Counted from the stretch's first letter, positions 15,814 through 27,500 are shown. The stretch is DNA of 64,000 bases from Candidatus Thermochlorobacteriaceae bacterium (GCA_029263855.1 JAJUFC010000014.1:1-64000); one strand, 5' to 3'. Program-made: numbers and translations. The notes: a model not told the origin generated them from the sequence alone.

Positions 15814-18111
15814 TTAAAATTCAGCGTTGATGCCGATGGAAGGAAGCAGTCCGATTTGTCCGCCGACGTCGCCGATTCGGTTCTCGCGCACATTCCAACG
15901 AGGAGGCTCGGCGTTTTGTCGATTATAGACGTTTTGAATGTCGAGGTAGGTAATGAGCGTCCAAGTGCTGAACTGCCAACGTCGGTCTACTCGCACATCG
16001 AGTGCGTGAAAATCGGGCAGGCGTTGCGAGTTGAACAAGTTCGGGTCGATGTTCGTCCGTTGAAATGCGAAAGTTGGGTCGCCATCTGCGCCGACGGGCG
16101 TGAACGGTCGCCCCGACGCATATCGAAACTTCACGCCAACCTCCCATTTTTCATCGAACCGATAGCCACCGCTCAAACTAAAAATGATGCGCTGGTCAAA
16201 GTTGCTCGGTCTGAACACGCCATCAACGCCTTGAAATTCCGACTTGCCAATCGTGAGCGAGGCAATGCCGTAGTAAGGCGTTTCAGAAAGTTTTTTCTGA
16301 ACGAAAAATTCAACGCCGTAGGCGCGTCCTTTGCCTAAACTGACCAATGGCTCTAAGCCAAACGAGGCAAAGCCGTCTTCATCGCCGCCGAAGCCTGCGC
16401 CTGTGTTGGCAATCACGAAGAAGGGACGATTCAAACTTGCAGGATAGTTGCCATACTGCTTGTAGTAGCCTTCAATGCTGAACTTTAAGTCCGGTTGCAA
16501 AATGTATTCAAAGCCGGCAATGCCCACATTGGTTTGAATGTTTTTAAGATTTCGGTTGGATTCTTCCGCAACGAGCCAGATGTATGAAGGCGATTGCGTG
16601 TATCGCCCCGCCGACGCACTGAGCGTGATTTTGTCCGTAAGCGCGTAGGAAAGCGAGCCGCGTGGTGCAGGATAAAATTTTTGATTGATGCCGTCGAAGT
16701 AATCCACTCTGCCGCCAAGCGTTGCCGTGAGCCGCCCAAATCGTTGCAAGAGTTGAAAATAGGTTGCGCCTTTTGCGAATCGGTCTTTGAGTTGCCTATC
16801 GACGATGAGCGAATCTGTTCCCTGCGCTTTGAGAAAAACATCGGCGTCGAAGCCAATGGTTTTGGCTTGAACGCCAAACGAGAGTTCCGTCGCTTTGCTT
16901 AGGGCGAGCGTTACGTCGCTACGGAGGTTGAATTCATCTTCAATCGAGTTATTGCGGAAGAATGGATTTTGAAGCGAATCGCGTTGCTGGAATCGGTAGT
17001 CGATGCGCGTGCGTCCGAGCGTAGTGGAAACCAATCCGCCTTTAAAAACTTTTCTCCACGTAACCCCGCCGATGAATTGATACTGTGTGTTATCGAGCAA
17101 GCGCGAGTTATCGAAGCGTTGGTCGGGCGTGTCGTTGAAGAGCCGCACATTGTTGATGACGCCGATACCAAGCGCGGAAATCTCGTTTCCTCCGCCGAGG
17201 TTGTAAGTAACCTTGCCGAGAAAGTCATAGTATTCAGGGACGAAAGAAAATCCTGCCGCCTTGAAGATGAGGTCGAGGTAGCTACGGCGCGCGGAAAAGA
17301 GATACTGCCCATCGCGCGAAAGCGGGGCTTCGATGTTGAAGCCGAATTGTGAGGCGGAAAGGTTGAGTTTGCCGCCCGTTCGGTCTTCGCGTCCGTTTCG
17401 CAAATCGAGCGATACAACGCTTGAAATTTTGTCGCCATATTTCACCCCGAAGCCGCCTGTTGAAAAATTCACTTCGCGCACATAATCGAGATTGACGAAG
17501 GAAATCGGACCGCCGCCGAAGCCTTGTGTGCCAAAGTGATTGATGTTCGGCACTTCAATTCCGTCGATGAGGAAAAGGTTTTCAGATGGTGCGCCGCCTC
17601 TGACGAGCAAATCGTTGCGCCCCGCGCTTGCAACCGAAACGCCGGGCAAGGTCGAGACCGCTCTCACCACATCTTCAAAGCCGCCGGGCAATCGGCGAAT
17701 TTCTTCGTAAGTAAAACTTTGCTCGCTCGTCGGGGAATCCGCCTTTCGGCGTTTGAAGTAATCCGCCACAACTTCGACTTCCTGACCCTCTACGCTTTTT
17801 TCGGCTAACTCAACGACCAAAATGTATGGGCGTGCGGTTGCCACCACAACATCGGCGCGAATTGTGCTTTCATATCCGACCGCCGATAGTTTTACTTGAT
17901 ATGTTCCGACGGGAATGTTCTGAATGGTGAATTTTCCGTCCAAATCGGCAACGGCTCCGAACTCCGTTCCGACGACCTTCGCTGTTGCGCCCACGATGGG
18001 CTCTTTGGTGGTTTTGTCTAACACGCGCCCCGTAATCGCACCGCGTTTTACTTCCTGTGCAAGCATTGAGGCTGAAAACAGCCAGAGCAAGAAAACAAGG
18101 GTTAAACGCAT
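15814..18111 (-). CDS. TonB-dependent outer-membrane receptor with CarboxypepD-regulatory domain
   Basis: The product has 765 residues. After the signal peptide (ending SMLAQ) come a carboxypeptidase-regulatory-like beta-sandwich (about 22-105, GRVLDKTTKEPIVGATAKV), a plug domain (about 125-235, with RRLPGGFEDVVRAV and LLVRGGAPSENLFLIDGIE) and a 22-strand-type barrel ending GINAEF with a terminal Phe. It should import a scarce ligand across the outer membrane using TonB energy. The ligand is unknown: no SusD-like lipoprotein, siderophore gene or B12 gene is adjacent. A 77-bp gap follows the aroE stop and could hold a promoter. Confidence 0.93.
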   Translation of the reverse strand: MRLTLVFLLWLFSASMLAQEVKRGAITGRVLDKTTKEPIVGATAKVVGTEFGAVADLDGKFTIQNIPVGTYQVKLSAVGYESTIRADVVVATARPYILVVELAEKSVEGQEVEVVADYFKRRKADSPTSEQSFTYEEIRRLPGGFEDVVRAVSTLPGVSVASAGRNDLLVRGGAPSENLFLIDGIEVPNINHFGTQGFGGGPISFVNLDYVREVNFSTGGFGVKYGDKISSVVSLDLRNGREDRTGGKLNLSASQFGFNIEAPLSRDGQYLFSARRSYLDLIFKAAGFSFVPEYYDFLGKVTYNLGGGNEISALGIGVINNVRLFNDTPDQRFDNSRLLDNTQYQFIGGVTWRKVFKGGLVSTTLGRTRIDYRFQQRDSLQNPFFRNNSIEDEFNLRSDVTLALSKATELSFGVQAKTIGFDADVFLKAQGTDSLIVDRQLKDRFAKGATYFQLLQRFGRLTATLGGRVDYFDGINQKFYPAPRGSLSYALTDKITLSASAGRYTQSPSYIWLVAEESNRNLKNIQTNVGIAGFEYILQPDLKFSIEGYYKQYGNYPASLNRPFFVIANTGAGFGGDEDGFASFGLEPLVSLGKGRAYGVEFFVQKKLSETPYYGIASLTIGKSEFQGVDGVFRPSNFDQRIIFSLSGGYRFDEKWEVGVKFRYASGRPFTPVGADGDPTFAFQRTNIDPNLFNSQRLPDFHALDVRVDRRWQFSTWTLITYLDIQNVYNRQNAEPPRWNVRENRIGDVGGQIGLLPSIGINAEF

Positions 18112-18188
18112 TTTCTCTGCAAATCTTTCAGGTTATGGTTTAAGAGTTTTTGAACAATTTGCTCACGAGAGAAAACACAACTTTCGCT

Positions 18189-19073
18189 TTAATCGGTTTT
18201 TTCTTCGCGGGTTAGCGCATCTTGAAGCGTTTGGCGAGCGAGGTCAATCGGCATTGGTTTCCCCGTCCAAATTTCAAACGACTTTGCGCCTTGAAAGAGG
18301 AGCATTTCTAAGCCTGAAATCGTTTTTGCGCCAGCGGCTTCTGCGCCTTTGAGGAAGGGCGTTTGAAGCGGTTTATAGACGAGGTCGTAGGCGATATGGT
18401 CTTTTGTCCAAAGTTTTTCTGCGGGCAGGAGGTCTTCTTTGCTGGCGGAAAGTTTGGCTGAACCGACGGGCGTAGCGTTAATGATGAGTTTGCAATCGCG
18501 CAGTTTCTCGACGGTTTCAGCGTCAGCGATGTTGAGCGTTTTGAGTTTGAGGCTTTTGGTTCGCCGCTTGAAGTCGTCTTTAAGCGCGTCGGCTTTGGAT
18601 TCATTGCGAGCGACGATGGTGATGCTTGACGGTTTGAACTCAACTTTGAGGGCTTGAATTGCTGCACGCGCCGCGCCGCCGCTTCCAAGAATGGCGATGT
18701 GTTCCTTCTCGAGTTCCGATTTAAAGGCTTTGAGCGGCTCCGCAAATCCGAAAATATCAGTGTTGTATCCAATCAGCGTTCCGTCTTGATTGAGAATGGT
18801 ATTGACGGCTTGCACTTCGCTGGCTTCGGCGGAAAGCGAATCGAGATACTTGACCACGCGCTCTTTGTAGGGAATGGTAACATTAACGCCCGTGATGTTC
18901 AACGCACGAATGCCCTCGATGGCGGATGGCAAATCGTCGGGTGTGCTTACTTCAAAGACGTTGTAGACATAGCCCAGCCCCAAGGCTTCTGCCGCCGTGT
19001 TGTGCATGAGTGGCGAGAGCGTATAGGAAATTTCGCTTCCTATCAGCCCAAGTACTTTTTTTATCCTGTTCAT
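18189..19073 (-). CDS. aroE: Shikimate dehydrogenase
   Basis: This 294-residue enzyme makes shikimate from 3-dehydroshikimate with NADPH in aromatic amino-acid synthesis. The substrate site is visible as SYTLSPLMHN, the catalytic lysine in NVTIPYKERV and the aspartate in GYNTDIFGF. The NADP domain has GSGGAARAAIQAL, and the C-terminus contains GLEMLLFQGAKSFEIWTG, all typical of AroE. It starts 20 bp after the upstream TPR gene. Confidence 0.96.
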   Translation of the reverse strand: MNRIKKVLGLIGSEISYTLSPLMHNTAAEALGLGYVYNVFEVSTPDDLPSAIEGIRALNITGVNVTIPYKERVVKYLDSLSAEASEVQAVNTILNQDGTLIGYNTDIFGFAEPLKAFKSELEKEHIAILGSGGAARAAIQALKVEFKPSSITIVARNESKADALKDDFKRRTKSLKLKTLNIADAETVEKLRDCKLIINATPVGSAKLSASKEDLLPAEKLWTKDHIAYDLVYKPLQTPFLKGAEAAGAKTISGLEMLLFQGAKSFEIWTGKPMPIDLARQTLQDALTREEKTD

Positions 19074-19092
19074 GTCAAATTCCTGTGGGTTT

Positions 19093-20520
19093 TTAGCGTT
19101 TGGTTACGCCAAGCTTTGCGCACACGCTTTTTTCAGCGTAGAGTTCAGGAAACGCTTTTGGAAAGGCTTGCTTTTTTTTTGCATCAAATTTAAAGGCTTC
19201 GGCGAGCATGCGAATGGTATTTTCTTTATCGCCGAGCGCATAATAGGCGAGGGCGAGTTCGTAGTGCGCATCTACGAAATTTGCATCTAACTTCAAGAGT
19301 TTTTCGAGCGCCATAATCGCTTGATTTGGCAACTGCGCATCAATCAGAGCCGTTCCATAATCAAATAAGAGATACGGATTATGCGGGTCGAGCGAGAGGG
19401 CTTCGCGATAGAGCCTTAGTGCGTCGTCGATATAGCCGAGTTGGAACTCAATGCCCGCTTTGGCTTGCAGATAATCGGCGCAATCAGGCGCGAGCGCACA
19501 AGCCTTGTTGATAGCATTGAGCGCGAAAAGCGGCGAATCGGTTGTATCGTAACAACACGCAAGCGCATACCACGCATCGGCATAGTTTGGCTCAATGGCG
19601 ACACATCGCTCGAGGTAGTAAATGCTTTGATGAAAATCGTTGATTTCTTCAAACGCAGTTGCAATATTGAAGAGCGTTGCTACATCTTCTGGTTCATACT
19701 CGAGCGTGCGTTTGTAACTTTCAATCGCTTCTTCAAGTCTGCCCATATTGGCAAGCACATTGCCACGATTATACCACGCCGACGAAAAGTTTTCGCGAAT
19801 GGCAAGCGCGAGGTCGTAACTCAAAACGGATTCTTCATATCTGCCAATCTTGTTCAAAATAATGCCACGATTATACCAAGTGTTGCTACTGTATGGGTCT
19901 AACTCGAGGTGCTTATCGTAGCAGTGCAAACTTTCTTCCCACTTGTCGAGCATGTCTTTGCAGTAGCCGAGTTCATACCATGCTTCGGGGTGTTCGGGGT
20001 TGAGTTTAAGGCAGAGTTCCAGTTCCGCTTCTGCATCGCGATATTGGTCGAGGTGCTCGAGCGTAATGGCTTTGCAAAAATGCACTTCGTCGTCGTTGGG
20101 GTAAAGTTCAATGGCGCGGTTATAGGCATCGAGGGCTTCGGCGGGATTGCCCAAATTTTCATAGCAGACACCAAGATGCAAGAGCGTATCCGTATCAGCG
20201 GGGTTGAGCACCGCCACTTTCTCAAAGGCTTCAATCGCCTCTTTATATTTGCCCAAATTGATAAGCGCGACGCCTTTTTTGAACCAGCCTTCCGCGTTGT
20301 AAGGCGCGAGCGTAATTAAATGCTCGGAAACACGAAGCGCACGAATGTAGTCGTTTTCCTCGAGGAGCGTTTGGAGCATTTCCTCGAGGGTTTCACCATC
20401 GTAAATCGTGAAGAGTTCGCCGCTATCGACGATTTTTTTCACTTTGCGCCATTGACGCGATTTTTCGGGTTGGAGATGTTCTCCGCCATCGTTTTCAAAA
20501 TAACCGCCTTCAATGCTCAT
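19093..20520 (-). CDS. Tetratricopeptide repeat protein
   Basis: The product has 475 residues. After an acidic ~60-residue N-terminus the protein is made almost wholly of about eleven 34-residue TPR motifs with the usual W/L/G/Y/A/P spacing (for example AWYNRGNVLANMGRLEEAIESYKRTLEYEPED). It has no signal peptide or membrane helix, so a cytoplasmic scaffold role is likely. Partners are unknown. It is the first gene of a minus-strand run with aroE 20 bp downstream. Confidence 0.9.
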   Translation of the reverse strand: MSIEGGYFENDGGEHLQPEKSRQWRKVKKIVDSGELFTIYDGETLEEMLQTLLEENDYIRALRVSEHLITLAPYNAEGWFKKGVALINLGKYKEAIEAFEKVAVLNPADTDTLLHLGVCYENLGNPAEALDAYNRAIELYPNDDEVHFCKAITLEHLDQYRDAEAELELCLKLNPEHPEAWYELGYCKDMLDKWEESLHCYDKHLELDPYSSNTWYNRGIILNKIGRYEESVLSYDLALAIRENFSSAWYNRGNVLANMGRLEEAIESYKRTLEYEPEDVATLFNIATAFEEINDFHQSIYYLERCVAIEPNYADAWYALACCYDTTDSPLFALNAINKACALAPDCADYLQAKAGIEFQLGYIDDALRLYREALSLDPHNPYLLFDYGTALIDAQLPNQAIMALEKLLKLDANFVDAHYELALAYYALGDKENTIRMLAEAFKFDAKKKQAFPKAFPELYAEKSVCAKLGVTKR

Positions 20521-20687
20521 TTATAGGAATGAAGATTAAGATGTGAATTGAATTTGCGCACTGAATCAAAAAGTCCGTTCAAAAAGCCTATTTTGCGCAA
20601 CGAGAAGTTAACCTGAATCTGAATGAAATTCAGTTGAATGAATATCGCAAAAAAATGCTTTCCTGAAAAACTATCTAACTTGTTGCT

Positions 20688-20948
20688 ATGAAAAAACTCC
20701 GAGACCTTTGGCGCGCGGCAACGCTGATGGAGAAATTGACGCTGATTTTATCGCCGCTTTATGTTTTAACGCCGATTGATTTCATTCCCGAAGCCATTTT
20801 CGGCATCTTTGGGCTTTTCGACGACGCAACCGCCATCGGCATGTTCGTTTGGACGATTCGCAACATTCAGAAACGCCTTGATAGTGAGTTGAACCCTCAA
20901 TCGCGCGATATCAAGAAAAAACAAGTGCCGAATAAGCTCATTCCATAA
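20688..20948 (+). CDS. DUF1232 (YkvA-like) small membrane protein
   Basis: The product has 86 residues with the DUF1232 core: a first hydrophobic segment with YVLTPIDFIPE, then FGLFDDATAIGMFVW and a basic tail. Members are small membrane-associated proteins without an assigned biochemical role. It begins 167 bp from the divergent TPR gene and ends 29 bp before ppk1, so the two may be co-transcribed. Confidence 0.85.
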   Translation: MKKLRDLWRAATLMEKLTLILSPLYVLTPIDFIPEAIFGIFGLFDDATAIGMFVWTIRNIQKRLDSELNPQSRDIKKKQVPNKLIP

Positions 20949-20977
20949 CGCTTTTCATCTAACCCTTTCACTGACAC

Positions 20978-23125
20978 ATGACAACCAAAGCCCGCAAACC
21001 AAAGCGCAAGCCGCATCTCGGCGACGCACTTACTTCCGAAGTCGCCACGCCGATAGTCGATTTCAATTTTAACAATCCGAGCCTTTATATCAATCGCGAG
21101 CTAAGCTGGATAGAGTTCAACTTGCGCGTTCTTGATGAAGCGCGCTGTGAATCGCACCCGCTTTTAGAACGCTTAAAATTTATCGCGATTTTCAGCTCGA
21201 ACTTAGACGAATTTTTTATGATTCGCGTTTCTGCTGTTGAAGAGCAAGTTGAGGCAGGCATTCAAACGCCGTCGCTCGATGGACTGAAACCGCTCGAGCA
21301 ACTCATAGAGGTTCGAAAGCATGTCGAGGCGATGCTTTACGAGCGCAACGATTGCTTTTACAACGATATTCTTCCGAAACTCGCGCAAGCGAAAATTTAT
21401 TTCAAAGCCTGTTCGGAACTTTCTGAAAACGAGCGCGCGATTTTAGACCAATACTTCGAGAACAACATTTTCCCGATTCTCACGCCCTTAGCGTTTGATC
21501 CTGGCCATCCCTTTCCGCACGTCTCCAACCTTTCGCTTTCGCTTGCAGTTCAACTTAAAGCCGACATCGACGACGAGCCACGCTTCGCACGTGTCAAAGT
21601 TCCCGACACGATTCCGCGTCTCATTCGCCTTGATAAAATCGGCATTAAACCCACGAGCGGCGAAACGGTTTTTGTTTGGCTCGAAGACGTGATTGCCACC
21701 AACATTCAAAAACTTTTCCCCGAAGTCGAAATTCAAGCCGTCTATGCATTCCGCGTGATTCGCGACGCTGATATTGAAATCGAAGAAGACGAAGCCGGCG
21801 ATTTGCTCGAGACGATTGAAGAAGGCTTACGCCAACGCCGATACGGCAACGTGGTTCGGCTTGATGTCAATCCCGGCATGCCGCAGTATATCAAGAATGT
21901 GCTCCTTGAAAACTTAGGCGTCAGCGAGCGCAAGGTTTATGAAATCCCCGGCATCTTGGGCTTAGCCAGTTTGATGGAAGTGATGAGCCTCGAGCGTCCC
22001 GACCTTAAAGATACTCCGTTCATTCCCCGCAATCCGTTCCTGAACGATGATGGCGACGATATCTTCACCACGATTCGCAAATACGATGTGCTTCTTTATC
22101 ACCCCTTTGACTCGTTTCAGCCCGTCGTTGATTTAATTCACGAAGCGGCGCACGACCCCAACGTGCTAGCGATTAAGCAAACGCTCTATCGCGTCGGAAG
22201 CAAATCGCCCATCGTGCAAGCCTTGATTGAAGCGGCGGAGCGCGGCAAGCAGGTCGCCGTGCTCGTCGAGCTCAAAGCGCGCTTCGACGAGGAGAACAAC
22301 ATCATTTGGGCGAAAGCGTTGGAAAAAGCGGGCGCGCACGTCGTCTATGGCTTGATTGGTTTGAAGACGCACGCGAAGGTCTTGCTCATCGTGCGCAACG
22401 AAAATGGCGAAATGCGCCGCTACGTCCATCTCGGCACGGGCAATTACAATCCCTCAACGGCGAAAGTTTATACCGACTACAGCCTTTTCACGTGCGACAA
22501 GGAAATCGGGGCAGACGTCTCGGAGGTGTTCAATTATCTGACGGGCTACTCGCGCCAAAAGTCCTATCGCAAAATTTTCGTCGCGCCGTTTGGCATTCGG
22601 CAAAAAATGCTCTCGCTCATCGAGCGCGAAATCGAACAACATCAAGCGCATCAAAACGGGCGCATCGTGATGAAAATGAACGCGCTCGTCGATGAGCAAA
22701 TCATCAAAACTCTGTATCGCGCCTCGCAGGCGGGCGTTAAAATCGACCTCATCGTGCGCGGCATTTGCGCACTTCGCCCCGAAGTCGCAGGCGTGAGCGA
22801 GAACATTCGCGTCATTAGCATCGTCGGGCGATTTTTGGAACACAGCCGCGCCTACTACTTCTTCAACAACGGCGACGAAGAAATCTACCTATCCAGCGCC
22901 GATATGATGCGCCGCAACCTCGACCGCCGCGTCGAGATTCTTTTCCCGATTCTCGATGCCAATCATCGCAAACAAATTAAACGAGAGTTGGAACTGATGC
23001 TCAAAGACAACCTCAAAGCCCGACGGCTCAAATCGGACCGTCGCTACGAGTTCGTTTCGCTCAACGGCAAGGCGGTCAACAGCCAACTGACTTTCTTGCA
23101 AGAGCGTTTGAACAAACTTTCATAA
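20978..23125 (+). CDS. ppk1: Polyphosphate kinase 1
   Basis: This 715-residue enzyme makes inorganic polyphosphate from ATP, reversibly, at the inner face of the membrane. It has the N-terminal ELSWIEFNLRVLDEA, the middle helical domain and two phospholipase-D-like catalytic domains. His465 in GLKTHAK corresponds by position to the autophosphorylated histidine of the family, and His622 in FLEHSRAYYF to the second essential histidine. RYVHLGTGNYNP is also strongly conserved. Length is normal. It stands between the DUF1232 gene and a two-TM unknown on the same strand. Confidence 0.97.
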   Translation: MTTKARKPKRKPHLGDALTSEVATPIVDFNFNNPSLYINRELSWIEFNLRVLDEARCESHPLLERLKFIAIFSSNLDEFFMIRVSAVEEQVEAGIQTPSLDGLKPLEQLIEVRKHVEAMLYERNDCFYNDILPKLAQAKIYFKACSELSENERAILDQYFENNIFPILTPLAFDPGHPFPHVSNLSLSLAVQLKADIDDEPRFARVKVPDTIPRLIRLDKIGIKPTSGETVFVWLEDVIATNIQKLFPEVEIQAVYAFRVIRDADIEIEEDEAGDLLETIEEGLRQRRYGNVVRLDVNPGMPQYIKNVLLENLGVSERKVYEIPGILGLASLMEVMSLERPDLKDTPFIPRNPFLNDDGDDIFTTIRKYDVLLYHPFDSFQPVVDLIHEAAHDPNVLAIKQTLYRVGSKSPIVQALIEAAERGKQVAVLVELKARFDEENNIIWAKALEKAGAHVVYGLIGLKTHAKVLLIVRNENGEMRRYVHLGTGNYNPSTAKVYTDYSLFTCDKEIGADVSEVFNYLTGYSRQKSYRKIFVAPFGIRQKMLSLIEREIEQHQAHQNGRIVMKMNALVDEQIIKTLYRASQAGVKIDLIVRGICALRPEVAGVSENIRVISIVGRFLEHSRAYYFFNNGDEEIYLSSADMMRRNLDRRVEILFPILDANHRKQIKRELELMLKDNLKARRLKSDRRYEFVSLNGKAVNSQLTFLQERLNKLS

Positions 23126-23156
23126 TCTCTGCTAACCTTCAAACTCAACACTCGCT

Positions 23157-23570
23157 ATGCGCTTTTTTCTCAAATACATCGAGCTAATCTTGACTGCGGC
23201 GGGATTGTTAGTCATTGCGTTTTTCCCATCAGTGATTTCTGACGACGCGAACCTTGTCGCTTCGCGCGCGATTACCGCGTCAATCGTTGGCGTTTTGCAT
23301 GGAATTATTTTCTTCGTCATTCGTCATCGTCAAAGGCAAGTGAGAGAGGAGACCATTCGCGAAATTTCGCAGATGCTTAGAGACATCGTCAACAACCAAC
23401 TTACCATCATTTCGTTGTCCGCTTCCAAAGATATGGCGGCTTCCAATGCGATAGGGCGCGTCCAAAAGGCAACGAAAGCCATCAGCGGCGCTTTGGAAAG
23501 CCTCTCGGAAGAATCGCTTTACAGTTGGAAAAGAAAGTATCAAGCGTCGACTTTGCAAGAAGCAAAATAG
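23157..23570 (+). CDS. Two-TM protein with C-terminal helical domain, function unknown
   Basis: The product has 137 residues. Hydrophobic segments at about 5-25 and 38-57 would form a membrane hairpin, with a basic stretch (RHRQRQVREE) placing the rest in the cytoplasm. The C-terminal ~75 residues look all-helical. The segment MLRDIVNNQLTIISLSAS is faintly like the dimerisation helices of histidine kinases but has no phosphoacceptor histidine. The gene starts 31 bp after ppk1 and ends 27 bp before the nucleoside phosphorylase gene, so it is part of that run. Confidence 0.7.
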   Translation: MRFFLKYIELILTAAGLLVIAFFPSVISDDANLVASRAITASIVGVLHGIIFFVIRHRQRQVREETIREISQMLRDIVNNQLTIISLSASKDMAASNAIGRVQKATKAISGALESLSEESLYSWKRKYQASTLQEAK

Positions 23571-23597
23571 GTTTCATCTAACTTCATTTCACGCATT

Positions 23598-24419
23598 ATG
23601 AGTTCACTCCGACAACAACTCGACGAAGCCATTGGCTTCATTCGCCAAAAAACCAACGACGATTATCCCATCGGTGTCATTCTCGGAACGGGCTTGGGCG
23701 GATTGGGAAAAGAAATCAACGCCGAACTCACGCTCGACTACGACGCGATTCCGCACTTTCCCGTCTCAACCGTCGAGTCGCATCACGGCAAACTCATCTT
23801 CGGAACGCTTGGGGGGAAAAAGGTCGTCGCGATGCAAGGACGCTTTCACTACTACGAAGGCTACTCGATGAAGCAAATCACCTTTCCCGTGCGCGCGATG
23901 AAATTTCTCGGCGTGAAAACGCTCTGCATTTCCAATGCGTGCGGATGCGTCAATCCGATGTATCGCAAGGGCGACATTATGATTATCGACGACCACATCA
24001 ACTTTCTCGGCTCCAATCCGCTGATTGGACCGAATGACGACACGCTCGGACCGCGCTTCCCCGATATGAGCCAGCCCTATTCGCAACGCCTCATCAAACT
24101 TGCCGAAGAAGCCGCGTTGGAACTGAAAATCAAAGTTCAAAAAGGCGTGTATATCGCGATGCAAGGCTCGATGCTGGAAACGCGCGCGGAGTATCGAATG
24201 GCGCGCGTGTTAGGGGCTGATGTGGTTGGCATGTCGACCGTTCCCGAAGTGATTGCCGCAGTGCATCAAGGCACGGAAGTCTTGGGCATTTCCATCATCA
24301 CGGACGAGTGTTTTCCAGAGAGTTTGAAGCCTGTGGACATCAAAGAGATTCTCGCGGTCGCAAGCGAAGCCGAGCCCAAAATGACGGCGATTTTCAAGCG
24401 CGTCATCGAGCGGCTCTGA
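23598..24419 (+). CDS. punA: Purine nucleoside phosphorylase
   Basis: This 273-residue trimeric-type (PNP/MTAP) phosphorylase cleaves purine (deoxy)nucleosides with phosphate to base and (deoxy)ribose 1-phosphate. The phosphate-binding loop GVILGTGLGGLGKEI, the segment MQGRFHYYEGYSM and NACGCVNPMYRKGDIMII are characteristic. VVGMSTVPEVIAA and ITDECFPESLKPV lie in the base-binding half. With apt and the pyrimidine phosphorylase elsewhere in the window it supports nucleobase salvage. Confidence 0.95.
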   Translation: MSSLRQQLDEAIGFIRQKTNDDYPIGVILGTGLGGLGKEINAELTLDYDAIPHFPVSTVESHHGKLIFGTLGGKKVVAMQGRFHYYEGYSMKQITFPVRAMKFLGVKTLCISNACGCVNPMYRKGDIMIIDDHINFLGSNPLIGPNDDTLGPRFPDMSQPYSQRLIKLAEEAALELKIKVQKGVYIAMQGSMLETRAEYRMARVLGADVVGMSTVPEVIAAVHQGTEVLGISIITDECFPESLKPVDIKEILAVASEAEPKMTAIFKRVIERL

Positions 24420-25957
<1,538 letters not shown>

Positions 25958-25998
25958 CTTGAAGATGTATTTTCGCTCAAACTCAATCTGCAGTTCAC

Positions 25999-27420
25999 AT
26001 GAGCAAAACCAAAAAACACACCTCCAAACAGAAAGCCAATCAAAAACTTTGGGGTGGGAGGTTCAAAGAAGAATTGAACGCACTCGCCTTTGACTTCTCC
26101 AAGTCTATTGACCTCGATAAGCGACTCTATCACGAAGATATTGCAGGCAGTTTAGCGCATGTGGAAATGTTGGCGCAACAAGGCATCATTGCGCCGTCAG
26201 AAGCCAATCAAATTGGACGCGGTTTGCGCGAAATTGAAAAGGAAATCGACGAAGGCATTTTCAATTTCGAGAACGGTCAGGAAGACATTCACATGGCGAT
26301 TGAACAGCGGCTTCATGAAAAAATCGGAAGCGTGGCGGGCAAATTGCACACGGCACGCAGTCGCAACGACCAAGTCGCTACGGACGAGCGGCTATGGCTT
26401 CGCTCCGCTATTCAAACCCTTTCAGAACAGTTGCGCCAACTTCAATGCAGTCTGCTCGCGCAAAGTCAAACACATTTTGGGGTTGTAATGCCCGGCTACA
26501 CCCATTTGCAACGCGCACAGCCGATTTTGCTTTCGCATCATCTTCTTGCTTACATCGAGATGTTTGAACGCGATAAATCTCGCTTTCAGGACGCGCTTTC
26601 GCGAATGAACGTCTCGCCGCTCGGTGCGGCGGCACTTGGCGGAACGCCCATTCCGATTGACCGCCGTAAAACCGCAAAAACATTAGGCTTTTCCGACATT
26701 CTCGCCAACAGCATTGATGCCGTCAGCGACCGCGACTACATCATCGAGTTTATTTCCGCTTGTGCGATTACATCCATGCATCTTTCCCGCCTTGCCGAAG
26801 AGTGGGTGTTTTGGTCGTCGCAAGAGTTTAGTTTCATTACGATTGGCGACGCTTTCACAACGGGCAGCAGCATCATGCCGCAAAAGAAAAATCCCGACAT
26901 GGCGGAACTCGTGCGCGGAAAAACGGGCAAAGTCTATGGTGCTTTGATGAACATTCTCACGACGATGAAAGGCTTGCCGCTTGCCTACAATCGCGATATG
27001 CAAGAAGATAAATCGCCAATGTTTGATGCCTTTGATACCACAAAGCAGTGTTTAGAAATCTTCGCCTCAATGATTCGTGCGACTGAATTTAACACCACCG
27101 AGATGCGTAACGCAGTCTTCCGCGATTACTCCACCGCAACTGAACTTGCCGATTATCTGGTCAGAAAAGGTATTGCGTTTCGCGAAGCACACGAGATTAT
27201 TGGGAAAGTCGTGGCTTATTGCGCCGACAATCATCTTCTCTTGCCCGATTTGCATCTGAAAGTTTTGCACAATTTTTCGCCCGTCTTTGACGACGATGTG
27301 TTTGAGTTTCTCAATCCTGAAAAATCACCTTTGCGCAAAAAATCGGCAGGAAGCACTTCGCCGAAAGAAGTCAAAAAACAACTTGCCAAGTGGCAGCGTC
27401 TCCTGCGTCAAAACAAGTGA
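25999..27420 (+). CDS. argH: Argininosuccinate lyase
   Basis: This 473-residue tetrameric enzyme splits argininosuccinate to arginine and fumarate, the last step of arginine synthesis. It shows the N-terminal LWGGRF, ARSRNDQVATDERL, the loop YTHLQRAQPI and the superfamily signature GSSIMPQKKNPD with the catalytic serine. The C-terminal ~15 residues are extra and basic. It lies 80 bp upstream of argD, so two arginine genes stand together. Confidence 0.97.
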   Translation: MSKTKKHTSKQKANQKLWGGRFKEELNALAFDFSKSIDLDKRLYHEDIAGSLAHVEMLAQQGIIAPSEANQIGRGLREIEKEIDEGIFNFENGQEDIHMAIEQRLHEKIGSVAGKLHTARSRNDQVATDERLWLRSAIQTLSEQLRQLQCSLLAQSQTHFGVVMPGYTHLQRAQPILLSHHLLAYIEMFERDKSRFQDALSRMNVSPLGAAALGGTPIPIDRRKTAKTLGFSDILANSIDAVSDRDYIIEFISACAITSMHLSRLAEEWVFWSSQEFSFITIGDAFTTGSSIMPQKKNPDMAELVRGKTGKVYGALMNILTTMKGLPLAYNRDMQEDKSPMFDAFDTTKQCLEIFASMIRATEFNTTEMRNAVFRDYSTATELADYLVRKGIAFREAHEIIGKVVAYCADNHLLLPDLHLKVLHNFSPVFDDDVFEFLNPEKSPLRKKSAGSTSPKEVKKQLAKWQRLLRQNK

Positions 27421-27500
27421 GTTTGCCTCTTTGAATTTTCTCACAAAAATTTCGTTCTTGTATTTTCATTTTTTCAACTTAATTCGCAAATCTTCGCATC

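Noticed and set aside
20553-20599. Direct repeat TTTGCGCA (20553-20560 and 20592-20599) as an operator pair
   Set aside because: Eight-base matches 39 bp apart are expected by chance in this sequence and show no symmetry.
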